A stretch of DNA of 21,039 nt, taken from NCBI GenBank assembly GCA_048394785.1, contig DBFJGL010000042.1, positions 1-21,039 of the forward strand, in the 5' to 3' direction. Below are positions 14,685 through 21,039 of the stretch, in pieces. The position numbers and the translations under genes are program-made. The notes under the pieces were generated by a model. It was not told the origin of the DNA, searched no databases, and saw nothing but the letters and a program-made list of their open reading frames with translations. Source of the DNA: DBFJGL01 sp048394785 (GTDB lineage Bacteria; Bacillota; Clostridia; Christensenellales; CAG-917). Each line of letters starts with the position of its first letter. The stretch's first letter is position 1.

Positions 14685-15599
14685 ATGAAAGAGAGCATTA
14701 TCGTATCGGGCTTTTACGACGAAATAAGCGGCAATCTCGATAAGCAGATAGCCGTGATAAAAGAGCTTAATCAGTCGTATTTATGTCCGCGCAACGTCAA
14801 CGGCAAGAACATAGCCGACTATACGGCGGAGGAGTTTATCGCCGAGGTAAAACCCGTGCTCGACAAAAACGGCGTCAAGTTTTCGTCCATCGGTTCTCCG
14901 ATAGGAAAGATTGACGTAAACGATGACGAAGGTTTCGAGAAGCAGAAAAAACAGCTCAAAGAACTCGTCAAAATCGCGCAGGCGACGGACTGCAAATACA
15001 TCAGAGTGTTTTCTTTCTTTTACGGCAAAGAGAACCCCGACGAGTGTTTTGACAAAGTCGCCGCGAAATTCCGTCAGTTTCTCGACATAGCGCGCGGAAG
15101 CGGAGTCAAGCTTTTGCACGAAAACGAAAAGAAGGTATACGGCGACGTCCCCGAGAGGGTTTTGAAACTTTACCGCGCAATGAACGACGAGTCGCTTGCG
15201 CTTTGTTTTGACGCGAGCAATTACGTTCAATGCGACGTCGACGCAAAAGCGGCGTTCGATATGCTGAAAGATTACGTGGAGTATTATCACATAAAGGATT
15301 GCTCGAAGTACAAGGTAGAGGTTCCGCTCGGACTCGGCGAGGGTTGCTACGACTACATATTCGCGGAGCTGAAAAAGAGAGGATACAAAGGATTTATGAC
15401 GTTGGAGCCGCACACTTTCAAGTATGCGCTGCTCAAACCCGCGGTAAACTTCGTACCCTTTGCGGCGCTCGCGATGAGCAATTATTTCAAGGCGTTCAGA
15501 GAGGTCGACAAGAAGATGGGCAGAAGCTATTTTGCACTTGCTTCGCGCAAAGAAGTGTTTGTCTGGCAGTTCGACAATCTTATGAAAATGTTAGGTTAA
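14685..15599 (+). CDS. Sugar phosphate isomerase/epimerase-like TIM-barrel protein (xylose-isomerase-like)
   Basis: I start this gene at the ATG at 14685, just after GGAGGAG (14674-14680), not at the in-frame ATG at 14604 inside the previous gene; this gives 304 residues. The family (AP endonuclease 2 / xylose isomerase-like TIM barrel) uses a divalent metal to isomerise, epimerise or eliminate on keto sugars. The expected metal set is present: E146/E148 in LLHENEK, D176 in CFDASN, H202 in YYHIKD and E241 in LEPH. GLGEGCYDY is the usual loop before the last strand. It lies one base after one oxidoreductase and eleven bases before its paralogue, implying that it acts on a keto-sugar product. 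Alternatives are a plain isomerase or a C- or O-glycoside lyase; sequence alone does not decide. Confidence 0.88.
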   Translation: MKESIIVSGFYDEISGNLDKQIAVIKELNQSYLCPRNVNGKNIADYTAEEFIAEVKPVLDKNGVKFSSIGSPIGKIDVNDDEGFEKQKKQLKELVKIAQATDCKYIRVFSFFYGKENPDECFDKVAAKFRQFLDIARGSGVKLLHENEKKVYGDVPERVLKLYRAMNDESLALCFDASNYVQCDVDAKAAFDMLKDYVEYYHIKDCSKYKVEVPLGLGEGCYDYIFAELKKRGYKGFMTLEPHTFKYALLKPAVNFVPFAALAMSNYFKAFREVDKKMGRSYFALASRKEVFVWQFDNLMKMLG

Positions 15600-15609
15600 A
15601 GGAGGGAAT

Positions 15610-16761
15610 ATGGATAAAGTAAGATACGGCATAGTCGGCGTGGGCAAGCAGGGCACGTTTTACACCAAGCTGTTCACGAAAGCCAAGTTTTTGCTTCCGG
15701 GCGCGGAGCTTACGGCTGTATGCGATATAGACGAAGGCAGACGCAAATACGCAAGCGAAAATTTGAAGGGCGTCAAAGTTTTCGACAATTACGTCGATAT
15801 GTTCGCAAGCGGACTCATCGACGTCGTAATGGTGGAAACTCCTCACTATTTTCACTCGGAGATAGCGCAGGCGGCGTTTGAAGCGGGGCTCAACGTGCTT
15901 TGCGACAAACCTGCCGGAGTGTACACCAAACAGGTTCGCGAGATGAACGCGGCGGCGGATAAACACCCGAAGCTTCTGTTCGGAATGATGTTCAATCAGC
16001 GCACAAATCCGCTCTATATCCGCGCCAAGAAGATAATAGACAGCGGCGAACTCGGCGAACTCAAACGCATAGTATGGATAATCACAAATTGGTACCGCCC
16101 CAAAGCGTATTACGCGCAGGGCGGCTGGCGCGGAACCTGGTGGGGCGAAGGCGGCGGCGTGCTAATAAATCAATGCCCGCACCAACTCGACCTGTTCACC
16201 TGGCTTGCGGGACTTCCCGTGTCGGTGACCGCGACCACGTCCACCAAGGGCAGGGACATCAACGTCGAGAACGACGTCACGGCGGTGTGCAAATTCGCAA
16301 ACGGCGCGACGGGCGTGTTCGTTACGTCCACTCACGACGCTCCGGGCACCAACAGGCTGGAAATCACGGGCGACGGAGGCAAAATCGTGATAGAAGGAGG
16401 CAAGCTCACGTTTACCAAAAACAGCGAGCCCGAACCGCAGTTCAGCGAGCATAACACCGTTTTTATGGGCAAGCCCAAGACGAAAAAGATTTCTTACAGA
16501 GGCATAGGGCATTATCTCAGGCTGTACAAAAATCCGCCTCAGCACCTCGGCATAATCCGCAATTACACAGATTATCTGCTCGGAAAAACCGACGTGTTCA
16601 CCGCGCCGGGCAAGGAGGGCATTACGGGACTTACGTTCTCCAACGCAATACACCTTTCGGGGTGGACGCATCGTGAAGTTCCAATTCCGTTCGACGAGGA
16701 AGAATATATTGCGGAACTCGAAAAACGCAAGGAAGAAGAAAAACTGAGCTCCAAAAAATAA
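15610..16761 (+). CDS. Gfo/Idh/MocA-family oxidoreductase (second paralogue)
   Basis: The 383-residue protein has a Rossmann GVGKQG motif near the N-terminus, VCDIDEG, and a catalytic K100 in a CDKPAG motif where the first paralogue has EKPL. The substrate domain carries GGWRGTWWGEGGG and INQCPHQLD (H191 and D194), the His/Asp pair usual for catalysis here. AGGAGG sits immediately upstream of the ATG. Paired with a paralogue, it may do the reverse redox step (re-reduction after cleavage) or act on another position or epimer. The C-terminal 14 residues are charged (ELEKRKEEEK), a feature also seen in the first paralogue (RELQKRRQ). It is cytoplasmic. The substrate is unknown. Confidence 0.92.
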   Translation: MDKVRYGIVGVGKQGTFYTKLFTKAKFLLPGAELTAVCDIDEGRRKYASENLKGVKVFDNYVDMFASGLIDVVMVETPHYFHSEIAQAAFEAGLNVLCDKPAGVYTKQVREMNAAADKHPKLLFGMMFNQRTNPLYIRAKKIIDSGELGELKRIVWIITNWYRPKAYYAQGGWRGTWWGEGGGVLINQCPHQLDLFTWLAGLPVSVTATTSTKGRDINVENDVTAVCKFANGATGVFVTSTHDAPGTNRLEITGDGGKIVIEGGKLTFTKNSEPEPQFSEHNTVFMGKPKTKKISYRGIGHYLRLYKNPPQHLGIIRNYTDYLLGKTDVFTAPGKEGITGLTFSNAIHLSGWTHREVPIPFDEEEYIAELEKRKEEEKLSSKK

Positions 16762-16791
16762 CAGTTGAAAATAAAACTCAAGGGGAAATTT

Positions 16792-18414
16792 ATGAGTGAT
16801 TTAACAAAAACCGAAGGGGCGGTCAATCCCTCGGAACAAAGCTTTATAGCGCGCACAAGCGGACTTAAACTGCCCGATTATATCGGCTACGCGCTCGGCG
16901 ACGTCGCTTGCTGCTGCGTGTTCGGACTTGTCACGTCGCTGCTTCAAAAGTTCTATACGGACATCTTCGGACTGAGCCCGCTGTTCATTATGCTTATGAT
17001 GGTCGGCGCGCGCGTATGGGACGCAATCAACGACCCGATCATGGGAAGAATAGCGGACACAATCAAAGTCAGCAAATGGGGCAGATACCGTCCGTGGTTC
17101 CTTTACGCGTCCGTACCTCTCACAATTTCGGCGATACTTATGTTCGTCAAGTGGCCGGGTATGGAAGAGGGCTCGGTAGGAATGTGCGTTTACGCCACCG
17201 TGACGTACGTTATGTTCGGTATGAGCTACACCGCGTTGCAAATTCCGTACGGTTCGCTTGCGTCCGTCGTCACTACCGATGAGAAAGAACGCTCCAAACT
17301 CAGCGTATTCCGCTCGGTAGGCGCAGGCATAGGAAGCGCGCCCGTCATTCTCATCGCGTCCTTCTGTTACGTCAATCGCGTCGACGCGGCGGGCAGTCCC
17401 GTTTACGGCGAAAACGGCAGGATTATTCAGGATATGCAGTACACTCCCGTCATAATCGGCGTGGTGTGTCTTGCTCTCGTTTCCTTCGCAATGCTTATGC
17501 TGGCGTTTCGCTTCAATAAGGAGAGGGTAAACACCGCTCCCGCACCAAAGCGCGCAAAAGGCGAAACCGCGCGCATCATAAAAACGCTGTTCAAGAACAG
17601 GGCGTTCATCTCAATCAGCTGTGCGTCTATGCTTCTGCTTGCCGCGCAGATGTTCACGCAAAGTTATTATCTTTATCTGTTCGACGATTTCTTCGGAAAG
17701 AATTGGATGAACATAGTGTCCACCGTGTGCACTTACGCGCCGATGGTCATACTTATGTTCGTAACGCCCAAGCTTGTGCGTCGGTTCGGCAAAAAGGAAC
17801 TTTGCGCCGTGGGCATAACGCTTGCCGCCGTCGCAAACCTCGTGCTTTTCGCTTTGCGCGGAGTTATTCTCGAAGTGTGGTGGCTGTTCCTCGTTCTGCT
17901 CTTTTTCAGCGGATTGGGACAGACGTTCATTCTGTTGCAGGTATGGTCAATCGCAACCGACGCAATCGACGACATCGAGGTTAAAACGGGTATGAGAGAG
18001 GACGGCACGTCTTACTCGATATTTATGTTTTTCCGTAAGCTCGGTCAGGTCATCGCGGCAGTCGCCGTCAACGGCGCGCTTCTCGGAATGAATTACGCAA
18101 CCGAAAAGGGCGCGGTTCAGACTCCCGAAACGCTCAGCGTTATGTACGATATGGCAACAATCATTCCGGCGGTGCTGTTCGGACTTATGGCGTTGATACT
18201 GTTTTTGTGGTATCCGCTGTCCAAGAAAAAGGTCGCGCAGCTGCAAATAGAAAAGGAAGCGATGCTCAAACACAGCTTCGAGAGCGGACAAATCGGAATC
18301 GACGGACAGAGAATAGTTGCGGACGCAGGCGTAAGCGACGTAGCGGAGTTCCCCTGCGATTTAGAGGGTTCTCCCGAAATCGAAATTCCCTCCGACGACG
18401 AGGGCGACAGATAG
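16792..18414 (+). CDS. GPH-family sugar:cation symporter (MFS)
   Basis: The ATG at 16792 is preceded by AAGGGGA; the TTG at 16765 has no ribosome site, so I call 540 residues. The protein has about twelve membrane segments. It shows the glycoside-pentoside-hexuronide symporter signature: FYTDIFGLSP, ARVWDAINDPIMGRIADT and SKWGRYRPWFLYASVP. The central cytoplasmic loop (around KRAKGETARIIKTLFKNRAF) is also typical. It should import a glycoside or hexuronide with H+ or Na+. An unusually acidic C-terminal tail of about 60 residues extends into the cytoplasm. Its place among redox enzymes and next to a uronate catabolic operon makes a glucuronide or glycoside the likely cargo. It is probably co-transcribed with the three preceding genes (30-base gap). 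Confidence 0.93.
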   Translation: MSDLTKTEGAVNPSEQSFIARTSGLKLPDYIGYALGDVACCCVFGLVTSLLQKFYTDIFGLSPLFIMLMMVGARVWDAINDPIMGRIADTIKVSKWGRYRPWFLYASVPLTISAILMFVKWPGMEEGSVGMCVYATVTYVMFGMSYTALQIPYGSLASVVTTDEKERSKLSVFRSVGAGIGSAPVILIASFCYVNRVDAAGSPVYGENGRIIQDMQYTPVIIGVVCLALVSFAMLMLAFRFNKERVNTAPAPKRAKGETARIIKTLFKNRAFISISCASMLLLAAQMFTQSYYLYLFDDFFGKNWMNIVSTVCTYAPMVILMFVTPKLVRRFGKKELCAVGITLAAVANLVLFALRGVILEVWWLFLVLLFFSGLGQTFILLQVWSIATDAIDDIEVKTGMREDGTSYSIFMFFRKLGQVIAAVAVNGALLGMNYATEKGAVQTPETLSVMYDMATIIPAVLFGLMALILFLWYPLSKKKVAQLQIEKEAMLKHSFESGQIGIDGQRIVADAGVSDVAEFPCDLEGSPEIEIPSDDEGDR

Positions 18415-18426
18415 CGTAAACGCAGT

Positions 18427-18462
18427 CGGCTTCGGTTGCGAAGCCGCAAGCGGTTCAACCGC
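18427..18462 (+). terminator. Tandem perfect hairpins after the symporter gene
   Basis: Stem CGGCTTCG / CGAAGCCG (18427-18434, 18439-18446) with loop GTTG is followed three bases later by the small palindrome GCGGTTcAACCGC (18450-18462). No T-tract follows, so it is not a canonical intrinsic terminator. It could be a Rho-independent pause, an RNase barrier or a REP-like element at the end of the message. The function is uncertain. Confidence 0.4.
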
Positions 18463-18521
18463 ACATTTCGGGCAATACGCAGCAGCGGCACACGCTTTTA
18501 GCGCGCCCGAACCGCAGAAAT

Positions 18522-19280
18522 ATGAAATACGGAATACAGCTGTTTTCTTTGCGTAAATACCTCAAAGACGAGGCAGGTTATCGCACTGTTTTTGAAAAAG
18601 TAAAAGCTATGGGTGCGGACGCGGTGCAAATTTCCTGCACCATGTCCCAGCCCGTCGGCGCGCAGACGCTTGCCGCACTTGCGGCGGAGTATGATTTGCC
18701 AATATGCGCCACTCATTCGCCCGTCCAGCGCATCACGGACGATTTGGACAGACTCGCCGAGGAACACCTGACTTTCGGCTGTCGCGAGATAGGCATAGGC
18801 ATGATGCCCAAGCAGTTCAGACAGAACGGCTACGAACGCCTTGACAAATTCCTCGACATTCTCAACGTCGCGGGCGACAGGCTCAAAGCATACGGAATGA
18901 CGGTGGCTTATCATAATCATTGGTTCGAGTTCGACAAAAAGGATAATTCTTCCGTTTTCGACTTAATGATAGAGCGCACAGAAGATTACGTACGCTTTAT
19001 TCCCGATACGTTCTGGATAAAAGTCGGCGGAGAAGAGCCCGCTGAGTTTCTGAAAAAACTGAGCGGTCGCGTAGGTACCGTACATCTCAAAGATTATTCA
19101 AAAGTCCTCGGACTGCCCGTCTTCCGCGCGCTCGGAAAAGGTACGCTCGATTTCGGAGCAATAATAAATTCGGCGCGGCAAACAGGCGCCGAATACGCCG
19201 TTGCGGAGCTCGATTTTTCTCCCAATCCGTTAAAGAGCGCGGCAGTCAGTATGCAATATATGAAGGGGCTTCCGAGATAA
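18522..19280 (+). CDS. Sugar phosphate isomerase/epimerase-like TIM-barrel protein (IolE/Hyi-like)
   Basis: This 252-residue protein is a compact xylose-isomerase-like TIM barrel. It begins MKYGIQLFSLRKYL, a family-typical start, and has YHNHWFEF at 130-137, IPDTFWI (D162), VHLKDYS (H188), GKGTLDF and AELDFSP (E229). E136, D162, H188 and E229 are the likely metal set. It differs clearly from the barrel at 14685-15599 (shorter, HNH-x-x-E type), so the two are not recent duplicates. This subgroup includes hydroxypyruvate isomerase, inosose dehydratase and 3-keto-sugar-processing enzymes. It lies 107 bases after the symporter, beyond two hairpins, and has no recognisable Shine-Dalgarno. The reaction is unknown; action on a keto-sugar made by the oxidoreductases is plausible. 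Confidence 0.87.
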   Translation: MKYGIQLFSLRKYLKDEAGYRTVFEKVKAMGADAVQISCTMSQPVGAQTLAALAAEYDLPICATHSPVQRITDDLDRLAEEHLTFGCREIGIGMMPKQFRQNGYERLDKFLDILNVAGDRLKAYGMTVAYHNHWFEFDKKDNSSVFDLMIERTEDYVRFIPDTFWIKVGGEEPAEFLKKLSGRVGTVHLKDYSKVLGLPVFRALGKGTLDFGAIINSARQTGAEYAVAELDFSPNPLKSAAVSMQYMKGLPR

Positions 19281-19341
19281 CCTGCGGTCGGCGCGGACTA
19301 TGTTAGTCAAAGCAATACAGGCTTAACCGAACGGATACGTA

Positions 19342-19389
19342 GCGGTAAAGTGCCGATTATGCGGTAAATAATGTATGCGGCAATAAATG
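19342..19389. repeat. Short iterated motif upstream of the carboxylesterase gene
   Basis: GCGGTAAA occurs at 19342-19349 and 19361-19368, and the related GCGGCAAT at 19377-19384. The last two lie in a longer imperfect direct repeat (ATGCGGTAAATAATG at 19359-19373, ATGCGGCAATAAATG at 19375-19389; 12 of 15 identical). Spacings are 19 and 16 bases. It may be a regulator-binding array in this 150-base gap, which holds nothing else I can name, or it may be chance. Confidence 0.35.
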
Positions 19390-19430
19390 CAACAACTGCA
19401 AATTGAGATTGTGCGCAAACGGATAACGAT

Positions 19431-20984
19431 ATGGAATACACTGTCGTAAACGCGCCTTGCGGCGCGATAAAAGGATATTCGGAGGACGGCGTGCGCCGTT
19501 TTCTCGGCGTGCGCTATGCGACCGCAGAGAGATTCGGTATGCCGAAAGTAGTCGAGCGTTTTGACGGCGAATACGACGCGACGCGTTTCGGGCGTTGTTC
19601 GGTGCAGTATCGCGCATTTTATGACGAAGCGCAAAAGAGCGCGTTTTATCACAACGAATTCCGTAAGGGCTGTGAGTTTTCGTACGGAGAGGATTGTCTT
19701 AACCTCAATGTGTACGCGCCCGAAAACGCAAAAAACCGTCCCGTCGTTTTGTTTATACACGGCGGCAGTTTTATAAAGGGCAGTAACAGCGAATTGCCCT
19801 TTGACGGAGCCGAATACTGCAAAAGAGGGGTTATTCTGGCTGCGGTAAATTACAGACTCAACGCGTTCGGTATGATGTCCGACGGTTCCTCTCCTTTCAA
19901 CCTTGCGCTGTACGACCAGCTTGCCGCGCTCGAATGGGTGTTTAATAACATTTCGGCTTTCGGCGGCAATCCCGAAAATATCACGTTGATGGGGCAGAGC
20001 GCAGGCGCGATTTCGGTGCAAATTCTCATTTTGAATTCAAAAGTCAAAGCAATGGTGCGCGGCGCGGTTATGTTGTCGGGCGGCGGCTTTTTGAAGGGTA
20101 TTTTCAAACCTCACGGCAACAGATTCGCAGTGCGTTTGGCGCATAGAGTGATGAAGGCGGCAGGCGCGTCGTCTATGAGCGATTTGAAATCCGTTCCCGA
20201 AAAAGACTTGTTCGACGCCTGGCAGAAAGCTTCGTCGGGACTGCTCGGAGCAATGGCGTCCCTTCCCGTCGCGGACAGCAGCTTGGCAAATAAGGACAAT
20301 TACAAAAACTTTTCCGAAAACGCAGGGATTGGCAAACGGAAGTTAAAGGGCGCAGTCGGGTACAACGACGACGTAACCTTTCAAAACGGCGCGGTTTATG
20401 CAAGTCGGCTAAACGATATAGATAAAGATACCGACAAAAATTTCCCGCAAAACGACGCGACTTATGAATGGCAGTCTTACGATGCATACGAGGACGGCAG
20501 AAATAGCTTGCAAAACGGTGCCGTTCGCAAAAATCAATTCGAGGGCACAAATAAGCACTGTAAAAACATCTCACCAAACGGTAACTTAAACAATGGCGCA
20601 AGCGCAGAGGAATGCGGTGAAAACATATCGCCAAACGGGCAAATCCCCGTAATTATCGGTTATCTCAAAAACGATATGGTGCCGCCCGTGCTCCGACGCG
20701 CGGCGGAAAATTATGCGCGCCGTTCCGACGCTCCGACTTATATTTATAGGTTCAACCGTTCTTTGCCCGGCGACGATAAGGGCGCGTGGCACAGTGCGGA
20801 CTTGTGGTATTTTTTCGGCACTATGGAGCGCAGTTGGCGTCCGTTCGAGAAAGCGGATTACGCGCTTTCCTCTCAAATGATTGACTACGTCTGCAACTTT
20901 GCCGCCCGACAAAATCCCAACGGGAATAATCTCCCCGAATGGCGCGTCGCTCCCGACTTCGTTAAAGTTTTCGACGTACAATAA
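19431..20984 (+). CDS. Type-B carboxylesterase (alpha/beta hydrolase) with repeat-bearing insertion
   Basis: The 517-residue protein belongs to the COesterase family of serine esterases. The core motifs are EDCLNLNVYAP, the oxyanion HGGSF, NYRLNAFG, ISAFGGNPENITLMGQSAG with nucleophile S190, and GAWHSADLWYFFG with H454. The probable acid is D415 in GYLKND, where the family usually has Glu. No signal peptide is seen, so it should act inside the cell, for example removing acetyl or acyl groups from an imported glycoside. Between ADSSL and QIPVIIGY (about residues 285-405), where the family normally has a short VDG-x-x-LP segment, there is a long Asn/Asp/Lys-rich stretch with recurring NG units. 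The start has no clear Shine-Dalgarno. Association with the upstream sugar genes is by position only. Confidence 0.87.
   Translation: MEYTVVNAPCGAIKGYSEDGVRRFLGVRYATAERFGMPKVVERFDGEYDATRFGRCSVQYRAFYDEAQKSAFYHNEFRKGCEFSYGEDCLNLNVYAPENAKNRPVVLFIHGGSFIKGSNSELPFDGAEYCKRGVILAAVNYRLNAFGMMSDGSSPFNLALYDQLAALEWVFNNISAFGGNPENITLMGQSAGAISVQILILNSKVKAMVRGAVMLSGGGFLKGIFKPHGNRFAVRLAHRVMKAAGASSMSDLKSVPEKDLFDAWQKASSGLLGAMASLPVADSSLANKDNYKNFSENAGIGKRKLKGAVGYNDDVTFQNGAVYASRLNDIDKDTDKNFPQNDATYEWQSYDAYEDGRNSLQNGAVRKNQFEGTNKHCKNISPNGNLNNGASAEECGENISPNGQIPVIIGYLKNDMVPPVLRRAAENYARRSDAPTYIYRFNRSLPGDDKGAWHSADLWYFFGTMERSWRPFEKADYALSSQMIDYVCNFAARQNPNGNNLPEWRVAPDFVKVFDVQ
20299..20645 (+). repeat. Degenerate repeats inside the carboxylesterase insertion
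   Basis: Within the coding frame, two families recur. CAAAACGGCGCGGTT at 20382-20396 and CAAAACGGTGCCGTT at 20511-20525 (13 of 15 identical) both encode QNGAV. AAAAACATCTCACCAAACGG at 20562-20581 and GAAAACATATCGCCAAACGG at 20619-20638 (17 of 20 identical) encode KNISPNG and ENISPNG. KNFSENAG and KNFPQNDA are weaker relatives. The spacing is irregular, but all lie between the nucleophile and histidine regions of the esterase and suggest duplication of a short unit followed by decay. Confidence 0.6.
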
Positions 20985-21039
20985 ACTTTGCTCCGCAACA
21001 GACGCTTCGATGGGTGGCAGATATTTATTAACGGTATGC
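20985..21039. other. Non-coding end of the window
   Basis: The last 55 bases after the carboxylesterase stop contain no hairpin, ribosome site or promoter that I can support. An ATG at 21010 opens a short frame running off the edge, without a Shine-Dalgarno; I do not call it. Confidence 0.5.

Noticed and set aside
16765..16791. TTG start extending the symporter by nine residues
   Set aside because: AAGGGGA is placed for the ATG at 16792, and the extra residues are not family-like.
13556..19280. Direct assignment as a C-glycoside deglycosidase operon (dgpABC)
   Set aside because: No small DgpB-like beta subunit gene is seen, and family-level similarity alone does not fix the substrate.
1..21039. 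Mobile elements, CRISPR arrays, tRNA or rRNA genes
   Set aside because: No transposase or integrase motifs, terminal repeats, spaced direct repeats or tRNA-like folds were seen on either strand.

Overview
The window looks like part of a carbohydrate-utilisation island from a member of the Bacillota (Clostridia-like, probably an uncultured gut, rumen or similar anaerobe). This is inferred from strong purine-rich Shine-Dalgarno sites (GGAGG, AAGGAG), sigma-A-like promoters, roughly half G+C by eye, a short-chain-dehydrogenase type of mannonate oxidoreductase, and the ROK, AraC, GPH-transporter and Gfo/Idh/MocA families. I see 18 protein genes, 17 on the plus strand and one (AraC family) on the minus strand. 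There are no rRNA, tRNA, CRISPR or insertion sequences, and no gap over 300 bases.

Block 1 (1-7323): iron-containing alcohol dehydrogenase, ROK regulator, L-fucose isomerase-like protein, DUF4867 protein, then a probable new promoter with a palindrome (4279-4316), an EamA-type transporter and a GH31 alpha-glycosidase. The content resembles a sulfoglycolysis operon (glycosidase, isomerase, aldehyde reductase, exporter). However, the GH31 enzyme has lost two of the residues that hold the sulfonate in sulfoquinovosidases, so its substrate is probably different. The block may begin upstream of the window.

Block 2 (7306-13385): an AraC-family regulator divergent from uxaC-uxuA-uxuB-kdgA-kdgK. These five genes form the complete route from D-glucuronate through fructuronate, mannonate, KDG and KDPG to pyruvate and glyceraldehyde 3-phosphate. 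The divergent promoter region holds a perfect 10-bp inverted repeat whose arms overlap the predicted -35 regions of both promoters. A good intrinsic terminator overlaps the kdgK stop codon.

Block 3 (13556-20984): two related Gfo/Idh/MocA oxidoreductases, two xylose-isomerase-like TIM-barrel proteins, a GPH-family sugar:cation symporter and a type-B carboxylesterase with an unusual repeat-bearing insertion. The combination suggests uptake of a decorated glycoside or glucuronide, de-esterification, and possibly a redox (3-keto/elimination) route of glycoside cleavage feeding block 2. That last link is a hypothesis: no canonical glucuronidase is present in the window.
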